From Crocinitomicaceae bacterium (lineage in GTDB: Bacteria; Bacteroidota; Bacteroidia; Flavobacteriales_G; Salibacteraceae): DNA of 64,000 nt. The notes under the pieces are model-generated. The model had not been told where the DNA came from and ran no database searches. It was given only the letters and a program-made list of their open reading frames with translations. Positions 38,925-46,486 of the stretch are shown here, piece by piece. The first letter of the stretch is position 1. Every line of letters starts with the position of its first letter. The translations under genes were made by a program, and so were the position numbers. The stretch lies in the NCBI GenBank assembly GCA_002713215.1, contig PAVO01000026.1:1-64000 (forward strand). Direction: 5' to 3'.

Positions 38925-38957
38925 AAAGCCTGCTCATTTGAGTAGGCTTTTCTTTTT
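38925..38957 (+). terminator. Intrinsic terminator of the 267-aa gene
   Basis: 11-bp stem (38925-38935 with 38940-38950, one G-U pair) with a 4-nt loop, followed by TTCTTTTT. It starts 33 bp after the stop codon. Confidence 0.85.
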
Positions 38958-39048
38958 GGCACTTTGTAAGGTTTGCATTTTTTTATTAAGACGGTGCAAT
39001 CATATTGGGCTAAAATATGCCTTATACAGTACTCAAATATGAGTAGCC

Positions 39049-39483
39049 CTAAGAATATCGCTTTTTAGAAATATAGCGATAGAAAACCGCCCTACGTGCA
39101 TCATCAATTAGTTTTAGGTTGAGTTTATAAACCTTTTCTTGTTCTTCTAAAAGTTGTAAGGCTTGGACTGACTTTTTGAAAATTGGAATATCATTATTTG
39201 CCTGTTCAAATCCGTTTAAAATGCCTTGTTTAAGGTCGTTTTTTGTGATGAATGGGATAACTGAACCTTTTAAATAGTAATGAAAGGATTTTGCACGCCA
39301 TAGCCCAAAACATAGCCAATATAACTGCTCTTTGGCTTCCTCTGTGGGTGCTATCAAAATAAAGCAATTTGGACAAGGCTGTTTTAGTGGCTTTCCGCTG
39401 TTCGTCCCTTTGTTCAGAATGTAGAAATGTGGCTTTTCAGTTTCGGCTGATGGTCTGTAAGTTTTGAGAGTGAATTTTGTCAT
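39049..39483 (-). CDS. Small conserved protein of unknown function (DUF6943-like)
   Basis: A 144-residue basic protein beginning KFTLKTYRPSAETEKPHFYI, with LNKGTNSGKPLKQPCPNCFI (a CPNC pair), a YWLCFGLWRAKSFHYYLKGS segment and a helical C-terminus. I recall similar proteins, possibly catalogued as DUF6943, in Bacteroidota mobile elements, but not a function. No signal peptide. It stands apart from the defence operon, separated by the 1.15-kb noncoding block. Confidence 0.6.
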   Translation of the reverse strand: MTKFTLKTYRPSAETEKPHFYILNKGTNSGKPLKQPCPNCFILIAPTEEAKEQLYWLCFGLWRAKSFHYYLKGSVIPFITKNDLKQGILNGFEQANNDIPIFKKSVQALQLLEEQEKVYKLNLKLIDDARRAVFYRYISKKRYS

Positions 39484-40221
39484 TTTCCGAGAATTTTAGT
39501 TGGCTTCCGAAATCCCCTTCACAAAATTTTTTGACAAAGAAAAAAACGAAAAAAAAAGAAAGCCATTCAACTGGTGGTGGAAAGTGGACTGACAAGGTTT
39601 TTAAGGAAAATACTACCCCTTGTGGGTGGAGATTTTTTTTAAAACCCGTAGGGCTTGACCTTTTCAGACCAATTGTAACCGCCTATACTTGCTGCCTTTT
39701 TTATTCTTTTGGCATAATATTCTTTACTTACTCTCTTATTTGTAAAATGCTTGTTGTTTTGTTCAATTCCTTTGGGGAAATATGACCAGAAAAAAAATAA
39801 ACTATACCTATTCTTAAAGCGTTGGCTGGTGTGTGGCAAGTGTAGCGATTGAAAGAAACGGAACTAATTGCGGTGGGATGGAATGAAGCAATACTGTATG
39901 CATTGCAAGGTTGCAGACTTTGCAAACTTTACAATTTACTGCAAAGTTGTTGTGCGGTGGGTTTGCATACGGATTGCGTAATGGAATTGTGTGTGGCTTA
40001 GTGAAGTGTATAGAATGAGCTACTCTTGCTTGCTTTATTAGGTGTTAGTGGGTATATGCAATGAAAGAATGTAGGCACGAAATGAAAGAATGGAATGTAC
40101 CTACTATAAACCGACATTAACTCATAGTTTATTTTTTTTCTGACCGCTGAAAAGGGTGGTGGGGAATTGTTGGTTTTTCGGTTGGTGAAGTAGGTTTAAA
40201 GCGTTGGCAATGAGCGGATAC

Positions 40222-40309
40222 TTAACATAATGTTATTATAGGACATAGGCTTTAGCCCGTAATGCAATGAAGCCTTTGTGGTATGTACTATAATGCCACA
40301 TTATGTTAA
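40222..40309. repeat. 88-nt hairpin
   Basis: Nested pairing: 40222-40233 with 40298-40309 (12 bp, perfect), 40235-40241 with 40288-40294 (7 bp), 40243-40247 with 40282-40286 (5 bp) and 40247-40252 with 40270-40275 (6 bp). The apical loop is about 17 nt. The co-linear pairs separated only by small bulges suggest a selected secondary structure. Confidence 0.75.
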
Positions 40310-40320
40310 TGTAGCTTTGG

Positions 40321-40480
40321 GTTGTTATTTTCTGGCACAAGTTGCACAGAGCGGTACTTTGGAGTGCATACGCCTTTTTGCTTTTGTGTGTTGGCATAGC
40401 TCTTTACTACCGCAGGAACGAGGATAGTAATGTGCTATAATTAGCGTTGGATTGCAAAAAGTGTGACAGAAAATAACAAC
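40321..40480. repeat. Long-range inverted repeat enclosing smaller stems
   Basis: 40321-40334 (GTTGTTATTTTCTG) is a perfect 14-bp inverted repeat of 40467-40480, extended by CACA/TGTG at 40336-40339 and 40462-40465. Inside, GCGGTA (40351-40356) pairs with TACCGC (40408-40413), and TTACTA (40404-40409) alternatively pairs with TAGTAA (40425-40430). Confidence 0.7.
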
Positions 40481-40500
40481 TGTAGCGTGGGAAGAGCGGA

Positions 40501-40612
40501 AGCCTATAAAAAGACAGAGGAGTTATGAGGCACGAATAACGTTGGATTTTTATAGGCTGGGGAAAGAAACCTACGGAACCAACCGTTATTAAAGTCGTGC
40601 CTGTGGCACACC
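40501..40612. repeat. Interlocked inverted repeats (pseudoknot-like) with terminal hairpin
   Basis: Repeat 1: 40501-40512 (AGCCTATAAAAA) is perfectly complementary to 40547-40558. Repeat 2: 40528-40545 pairs with 40579-40602 in two segments (AGGCACGA with TCGTGCCT, and AATAACGTTGG with CCAACCGTTATT, one bulge). The right arm of repeat 1 lies in the loop of repeat 2, so they form a pseudoknot or two competing folds. GTGCC-TGT-GGCAC at 40597-40609 is a further hairpin before an A/T-rich run. Confidence 0.7.
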
Positions 40613-40634
40613 TTATAATTATTTAATGTTACTT

Positions 40635-42707
40635 CTAACCATTCATCTGTTCTTCAAATGCTTGTTCTACTAATTCGATAATATCATCTAATTCTGAAGC
40701 GTGGCGTAAATTGACTTCTACATTACCATTGCCCCATCTTCCTAAACCGCTAATATCTCTACATAGGTTTTTAGGGTCTTTGATATTCTCAAAATCCATA
40801 TTTAAGGATAGGCGTAATTTTGATTTTTGAGGTACTACATCAACAAAGTTAGTTTGTGCTTTAAATGCTATGTATAGCTTCTTAAATTCAACTTTTGCTG
40901 TAGCATCAATATTTAACACTCTCTTTTCAAACAAACGATATAAGTCTAACATTTCATTTTGTAAATACTCGTATTGTTCTATGGAATATTGAACTGTATC
41001 TCTTGTGCTTTCAGGTGCTTTATACATTTCTAAAACATCTGCATCTAAATAAGGTGATGGCCATACTTTTAATGCTCTTTGGCCTAATTCTACTGCTCTG
41101 TTATTGATTGCTTGTTCATTCCATACATCAGCTACTCTAACCGATTTGTTCAAGAATAACGGACTGTCATTAAAACCTCCTTCAATAGTCTTTTTATTGG
41201 TAAATGGTCTATCAGATAATTCTGAATTATAAGCTGTTAATGATAGGTTTCCTAAGGTATGTAAATACTTTTCTTTTACCTGTTTCCAATTCTCGCCTAA
41301 TTCCTGTTGCCATTCAGTAGGTGTTTTTGGATTTTGTGGTATAATGTGTTCTATGGTGTAGTTTTCTGCATTTACTAATTCCTTTCGCTTGAAGTTTTCT
41401 AAGGATTCTAAAAGGTAGTTTCTTGACCTAAAATTATAGACATCTTTCAATTGAATTTCTCTTGTAAATTCTGCATCATCTGGAAATCTTCTATATCCAT
41501 CCATCAACATAAATGCTGCCTTTACAGATTCTGCATAGGTTTCACTTTTAATATTCTTGTAAAGCGTTGCAAAAGTTTTGTTTAAACTATTGGTAGGAAT
41601 ACCACAAATAGCACGTCTAAAAACGTAGTTTTTAGTAAGGTGCAATATCTCTACAAATTCATCAAAAGTGATTAACTCATTGTTGTAATCGCCATAAACT
41701 GCCAATAAGAATGGGTACGAAGTATCCATACGTAATTTGGTAATTTCTTTAAATACAGACTTTAGGGTTTTATCTTCTTCTTTCTGTAAAGCAATTGCAA
41801 CATAATACTGCGAATATTCATAAAGACTTTTTACAATGTTTTCCGTTCCTAATTTGTCTTTATGGTTATTGAAATACAATTTAAACGTATCGTAAACCTC
41901 TCCAATTTTAGGAATACTATTCAGCTTCATTGTTAAATAATCCCTCATAAACCAAGGTAAAGCACTTATGTTCTCTCCAAAACTTTGTTCCATAGGATAC
42001 CAGTAGGTTTCGTATAGGTGTTTTTGGAATGTTGGCTCTTGACCCATTAAAATATAATTTCTAATAAGGTCTGCTTGTGATAGGTTTAAGCCTGTTGAGT
42101 TTAAACTCTCGAATATTAATTGTGGATTGTCTTTTTCTCTTTCTAATGCTACATCAACTACTATTAATTTTTGAAGTCCTTTGTATATTTTATTGATGTT
42201 ATACTTATCTATTTGCTTAAAAAAGTAATCGTGATTCTCAACAATTCTATTTGAATACTTTGTTGGTAAAGGCTTATTGGTTAGTAGGTTTGTGAGTGTT
42301 TCTTTATCTCTTCTTGTTAGCAATAATTTGAAGTATAAATCATTGTCCTCTTCTGCATTAAATAGGTAGTAATTCTTTAGCTTTTTGGCTGTTGTATCAA
42401 CTTCACAATCTGGATTTTTCTCTATGAATTTTACAATAGCTGCAATCAATAAAGTGATTGTTGTTAAACGCTGTTGCCCATCAATTACTAAATACTTATT
42501 AATTTCTGCAATGGTGTGAATGTCTGGTTGAAAATATACGATTGAGCCTATAAAATGTCCTTGTTCAGAATTGGATGCTGCTTGAATATCTTTAAGCAAT
42601 AGAGCACATTGTTTAAACTGCCAACTGTAAGTACGTTGGTAAATAGGAATGATGAACTGTTTAGGTTCTTTTATGATTGATAATAGATTTTTAGCGGATG
42701 CCTTCAT
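40635..42707 (-). CDS. DUF262/DUF1524 (GmrSD-like) protein with DUF5655-like C-terminus
   Basis: A 690-residue protein. DUF262 part: IPIYQRTYSW (20-29), FIGSIVYF, the nucleotide-site motif VIDGQQRLTT (74-83) and FESLNSTGLNLSQADLIRNY (199-218). DUF1524 part: HNH-like IEHIIPQN (452-459) and HTLGNLSLTAYN (483-494). The last 100 residues (RLSLNMDFENIKDPKNLCRD, RWGNGNVEVNL) resemble DUF5655. GmrSD-type proteins use NTP to cut modified phage DNA. It is the last gene of the defence operon, 9 bp after the Argonaute stop. Confidence 0.85.
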   Translation of the reverse strand: MKASAKNLLSIIKEPKQFIIPIYQRTYSWQFKQCALLLKDIQAASNSEQGHFIGSIVYFQPDIHTIAEINKYLVIDGQQRLTTITLLIAAIVKFIEKNPDCEVDTTAKKLKNYYLFNAEEDNDLYFKLLLTRRDKETLTNLLTNKPLPTKYSNRIVENHDYFFKQIDKYNINKIYKGLQKLIVVDVALEREKDNPQLIFESLNSTGLNLSQADLIRNYILMGQEPTFQKHLYETYWYPMEQSFGENISALPWFMRDYLTMKLNSIPKIGEVYDTFKLYFNNHKDKLGTENIVKSLYEYSQYYVAIALQKEEDKTLKSVFKEITKLRMDTSYPFLLAVYGDYNNELITFDEFVEILHLTKNYVFRRAICGIPTNSLNKTFATLYKNIKSETYAESVKAAFMLMDGYRRFPDDAEFTREIQLKDVYNFRSRNYLLESLENFKRKELVNAENYTIEHIIPQNPKTPTEWQQELGENWKQVKEKYLHTLGNLSLTAYNSELSDRPFTNKKTIEGGFNDSPLFLNKSVRVADVWNEQAINNRAVELGQRALKVWPSPYLDADVLEMYKAPESTRDTVQYSIEQYEYLQNEMLDLYRLFEKRVLNIDATAKVEFKKLYIAFKAQTNFVDVVPQKSKLRLSLNMDFENIKDPKNLCRDISGLGRWGNGNVEVNLRHASELDDIIELVEQAFEEQMNG

Positions 42708-42716
42708 ATATAATTT

Positions 42717-44744
42717 TTATAAAAACCAAAGATTATTTTTACCGAAGTCAGGTAGTTTATCTCCTTCAAAATGAGGGAATATTTGGGCTACCATTTCAGG
42801 GTATTTTATGGTTACTGGTAAGTTTTGTTGTTTTACTGATTTCCAATACATTCTGCTGAATTGATATACTTGGTCTATCAACTCTTTTACTATGGCTATA
42901 TCCTCAAAATAGTCTTGCTCGGTACAATACAGACTTAGTTTTACAGGGAATGGGTGGTCTTTTGCAAAACCGTTACTACTGTATTTGGCATTGTTGAATA
43001 ATAGATATTTTAGATGTGCAATTTCTATGATTGTACCACTTAAAGGCATTAAGGCATTATCATTGGTATCAAACGCTACATAGTCGCTTGATTCTGTTTT
43101 GTTGATGGTTACTATAACTATTGGAATATCTAATTTTAATCGACCTAAAGTCTTTTGAATTGGGTCTATTTCATCTTTGCTTATTGGTTTATAGTAGTGA
43201 ATGATTAGCCTTTCTGCTTTGTTATCATTATCCACAACAAATTTTAAAATCTGTTTTCCTATTGCACCAGCTATTAAGTCAAATTCATTATCTCTAAAAC
43301 AATCAAAGCCTTTAAATTCTCCTTTGTTATTGAAACAGAATGCACTTCCTACAAAACGAGTATTGGTTTCCATTGATTTAAAAGCACCTACGCCCACAAT
43401 TAACTCCTGTTTGAGTTCTCTATCTAAACGCCAAGGAATACCGTCAATTTTAGCCAATAATGCAGGTGTGATATTCTCTAAGAACGCACCAAAATAGGCG
43501 TTATTGATACTCTCTTTATAAATGACTTGTGAGGTTATTTCGTGTTTTAAAAGCTCTTCTTTTACCTGATAATACAGATGTTTATTATCCTCATCTTCTT
43601 TATGAATTGGACTTACATAAACAGCTACATACCTTGTATTTGGTTGTTTCTCTAAATTGATTAGATGATGTTTGATTTCTTTGATTGCAGTATCTGGACT
43701 TTCAAAAGCTAAACTGGTATCGTTATCCATATAAAATGGCTGACGAATATGTTTTTTTAGGGGTGGAAAGAACGTCTTATATCCTTTTTCAAAATAGTTA
43801 TATAATTTAACCACATAGTCTGCTCTATCAGGTTTATGGTATATAAAAAAGAACCTTACATTATCGTGTGGACTTGATTTATAAGGACCAGGATTTTTCA
43901 TTCCTGCTTTTGGGTCTATACCTACGCCATCATAAAACCTTAAATTGTTTGAGTGATAATGTGTTTGCAATACTTCATCTTCTGGAATATCAAAAAAGCC
44001 ATTTTCATCTAATGGAAGTATGTCTCTAAATTCATCTGTATTTAGATAGTTGTTGTAAAAAGTGGTTATATGATTAAAGTAAGGTTTGTATCTATTGCCT
44101 TTTCTTGGTACTGTATGCGGTATTTCTAAATGGTTTTTAAGTGGTATATTGAGTAATGGATATACTTGGTCTAAATGCTGTTTTGCATCTTCTGTAAGGT
44201 ATTTAAAACGCTGTATTTCTTTGTTGTAAACTACGGTTTTGAAATATTCCGTAGGAATGTTGATTTCATCAATGCTTGTGGTAGCAACTTTAGAGGTGCT
44301 ATCATAAGATAAAAGCAATGCAGGACTTTTGGTTAAACCTGAAAATTCAATTTTTAAAGTGTATTTGTTATAGCTGTTGTATTTAGTTGTTGATGCTTTA
44401 GCATCTAATAACCATACTTCTATATCGCCTACATAATTGAATTGTATTGCATCTGCAATATCTATGAAATATTGATATACCAAACGTGTATAAAGGTGCT
44501 TTGCAAACTTGGTACTGCTGTATAAATCTACTTTTGTTTTGAGTATGCAATCTTCTGTATCTTCAAAATTGGTGTAATAGAATTTATGTTTTACAACTTC
44601 TTCTTTTTGATTATCCCATAACTCATTGGGAAGCTCAGTTCTGTGTATAGGAAAATAACCTTCTTTCTTCTCGGTATAAAATCCAAACTCCTTCTGAATA
44701 GAAGGGTGTTTGAATGGGATGATATTTATAGTAAGGTTATTCAT
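42717..44744 (-). CDS. Long prokaryotic Argonaute, PIWI catalytic residues apparently missing
   Basis: A 675-residue protein. MID domain (about 370-440): YYQVKEELL and ITSQVIY, with Y391, K395, Q406 and K432 (LLAKIDGIPW) at the spacing of the guide 5'-phosphate pocket. PIWI (about 445-675): ELIVGVGAFKS has Gly453 where the first catalytic Asp normally is (GIDxS), and RLIIHYYKPIS (513-522) has Tyr/Lys in place of the second Asp (HRDG). The family-typical end is present (YWKSVKQQNLPVTIKYPEMV). The N-terminal half would hold N/PAZ-like domains. Likely a guide-dependent sensor that needs a partner nuclease. It starts 13 bp after the OLD gene stop. Confidence 0.85.
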   Translation of the reverse strand: MNNLTINIIPFKHPSIQKEFGFYTEKKEGYFPIHRTELPNELWDNQKEEVVKHKFYYTNFEDTEDCILKTKVDLYSSTKFAKHLYTRLVYQYFIDIADAIQFNYVGDIEVWLLDAKASTTKYNSYNKYTLKIEFSGLTKSPALLLSYDSTSKVATTSIDEINIPTEYFKTVVYNKEIQRFKYLTEDAKQHLDQVYPLLNIPLKNHLEIPHTVPRKGNRYKPYFNHITTFYNNYLNTDEFRDILPLDENGFFDIPEDEVLQTHYHSNNLRFYDGVGIDPKAGMKNPGPYKSSPHDNVRFFFIYHKPDRADYVVKLYNYFEKGYKTFFPPLKKHIRQPFYMDNDTSLAFESPDTAIKEIKHHLINLEKQPNTRYVAVYVSPIHKEDEDNKHLYYQVKEELLKHEITSQVIYKESINNAYFGAFLENITPALLAKIDGIPWRLDRELKQELIVGVGAFKSMETNTRFVGSAFCFNNKGEFKGFDCFRDNEFDLIAGAIGKQILKFVVDNDNKAERLIIHYYKPISKDEIDPIQKTLGRLKLDIPIVIVTINKTESSDYVAFDTNDNALMPLSGTIIEIAHLKYLLFNNAKYSSNGFAKDHPFPVKLSLYCTEQDYFEDIAIVKELIDQVYQFSRMYWKSVKQQNLPVTIKYPEMVAQIFPHFEGDKLPDFGKNNLWFL

Positions 44745-44757
44745 AAGCTATTTTTTT

Positions 44758-46485
44758 TTAAGCTGTTGGTACTGGTGGATTATGAAATTCTCTTTTAATC
44801 TTTAAGGTTTCATCTAATATTACTCTGAAATTCTCGTATTTAGAACTATCAAAAGTTTCATATTTTTTTTGAATAATACTTTTAGGTTTTTGATATTCTT
44901 CAAGTTGCTTAAATGAGGTTTTTCCATTAATGGTATTGATTATATCAGTTTTATAAGCATCAACAGGGAAATAATCTTCCATATAAAAATCCTCATTATT
45001 AACGTGAGCTGTACCGTCCAACTTTGTATGATACATTGCTTTAAGATTAGCTTTACCTTCTCCTGTAGCTATCTCTATTATTTTGTCATAATTTCTTCTG
45101 CCTTGACCGTCATAATCAAAAGTGCATAAGCATAATTGAGAGTCCTTTAAAATTGATAATAAAGACTGCTCTACAACAGCAGGAACATTGTCTGCACCAC
45201 CACAATTAATAATATGAAAATCATAGTCATCATAATCTGGACTTAATTTTTCAATCGCTTGCATTATGTAGTTATAATCATTTGTACCTTCAACCAATAA
45301 AATATCTTTAGAAGTACTTAATGCTAATGTTGCATCAATAATTGAAAATTCTCCGTTTGTAATTTCGCTCAATGCATTAATCCTATCTAACTTCAATACT
45401 TCTACACCTGTTTCCTTAGTGTTCTTTATTAGTTTAATATTGTTTTCGTCAATGCAGTTTAGAATCTTTGGTGAGTGTGTTGTGAATAGCGTGAAACAAT
45501 CTTCTTTATCGATTATATCAATAATATCTTTTTTACGTTCAATGTGGATATGTGCATCTGGTTCGTCTAATAAAATAAGTGTTTTATTATCTGCAAGTAG
45601 GTGTGTAATAGTGTAGATAAGTATTAGTTTTTTTTCTCCCTCACTTAATTTTTTAACATCAATACTATCAAACTTTATTTCAGTTTTTCTGATAATTTTA
45701 TCTGCCTTTATTTTTTCTCCCTTAACAGGCATACCTGTAATGAAAAGGTAATAGAACAGTTTTTGAGTTAAATCCTTATTATTCTGTTGACCAAGTTCTA
45801 ATGTTGAAATTGTTTGAATTGGAATAGAATTGTTTGCAGATTCTTTTTGTAAACTAACCAACCTCTTAATTAAAGACAGAGCCTCATTATCTTCATACAA
45901 TCCATAGTTTTTTTCTTCAATGGTAAATTGTACTTCTACATTTTCTCCAATTTTTAGAATATCCTTTATAAAAGATTTTATAATTGGGTCATCAGAACTC
46001 AATAAAGCAATTAAAGCAAACTCCCAAGAAAATTTATTTATATAAAGAAGTTTAGGAACAAATGAGGTTTGTTTTTTAATATCCTTAAAAAAATCAGAAT
46101 AGCTTTCTATATAAATATTCTCCCACATCCTTAATTCTTCTCCACTATAGGAAGCAATTACATTGGTAGGTAAATATTTATTATGAGCTGATTTAGCAAC
46201 TGCTGTGACTTCTTCTGAACCGTTTTGCTGAACAGACATCACACCATTATTTACAGTTACTAAACTATCTTCAAACGTGTAGGATATAGCATAACTAAAA
46301 TCAGTTGCAGTATTGTGATATAAACTTGAAAAAATTAAGCTGACCGCTTCTAAAATATTACTCTTACCAGAACCATTTAAACCTATTAGAGCTGTGTAGT
46401 TAGTGCATTTAGTAAAGTCAAACGATACTTTTGCAGCATCTTTTAAGTTTTTATACCCTTGAATATGTAATTCTTGTAACTTCAT
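44758..46485 (-). CDS. OLD-family ATPase-TOPRIM nuclease
   Basis: A 575-residue protein. The ABC/SMC-like ATPase has Walker A GLNGSGKSN (35-43), signature KLSEGEKKL (279-287), Walker B LILLDEPDAHIH (303-314) and FTTHSP (334-339). A TOPRIM domain follows with DILLVEGTND (Glu399) and CTFDYDGQG (Asp457, Asp459), then NNEDFYMEDYFPVDAYK, all hallmarks of overcoming-lysogenization-defect nucleases. Such enzymes cut DNA and act in phage defence (Gabija GajA, P2 OLD). It starts 1 bp after the specificity-subunit stop and is 13 bp before the Argonaute gene, so it is a candidate Argonaute effector. Confidence 0.9.
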   Translation of the reverse strand: MKLQELHIQGYKNLKDAAKVSFDFTKCTNYTALIGLNGSGKSNILEAVSLIFSSLYHNTATDFSYAISYTFEDSLVTVNNGVMSVQQNGSEEVTAVAKSAHNKYLPTNVIASYSGEELRMWENIYIESYSDFFKDIKKQTSFVPKLLYINKFSWEFALIALLSSDDPIIKSFIKDILKIGENVEVQFTIEEKNYGLYEDNEALSLIKRLVSLQKESANNSIPIQTISTLELGQQNNKDLTQKLFYYLFITGMPVKGEKIKADKIIRKTEIKFDSIDVKKLSEGEKKLILIYTITHLLADNKTLILLDEPDAHIHIERKKDIIDIIDKEDCFTLFTTHSPKILNCIDENNIKLIKNTKETGVEVLKLDRINALSEITNGEFSIIDATLALSTSKDILLVEGTNDYNYIMQAIEKLSPDYDDYDFHIINCGGADNVPAVVEQSLLSILKDSQLCLCTFDYDGQGRRNYDKIIEIATGEGKANLKAMYHTKLDGTAHVNNEDFYMEDYFPVDAYKTDIINTINGKTSFKQLEEYQKPKSIIQKKYETFDSSKYENFRVILDETLKIKREFHNPPVPTA

Positions 46486-46486
46486 A

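Larger units (their letters stand above)
39484..40634. other. 1.15-kb noncoding block rich in inverted repeats
   Basis: No convincing gene: the longest open frames are low-complexity. The left part (39520-39600) has A-runs and GCAAAGT/ACTTTGC repeats around 39917-39947. From 40222 to 40612 the sequence is a series of long inverted repeats, listed separately. The motif CGTTGG recurs at 40202, 40445 and 40540. The block lies directly after the stop of the last defence gene (40635). Candidate roles: structured RNA, origin of transfer or replication, or recombination sites. Confidence 0.65.

Noticed and set aside
39477-39785. Plus-strand open frame of 102 codons in the noncoding block
   Set aside because: It is low-complexity (Lys runs from A-tracts), overlaps the start of the 144-aa gene and lacks a convincing domain or promoter.
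40501-40612. Integron attC-like site
   Set aside because: A GTTRRRY-like sequence occurs (GTTGGAT at 40541), but the matching RYYYAAC in the correct order is absent and there is no integron integrase in the window.
44758-46485. Gabija GajA
   Set aside because: The ATPase-TOPRIM order fits the OLD family, but the next gene is Argonaute and no UvrD-like GajB helicase is present.
42717-46485. Short Argonaute with a TIR/Sir2-APAZ partner
   Set aside because: The protein is 675 residues with N-terminal domains of its own, and the neighbour is an ATPase-TOPRIM protein without APAZ, TIR or Sir2 motifs.
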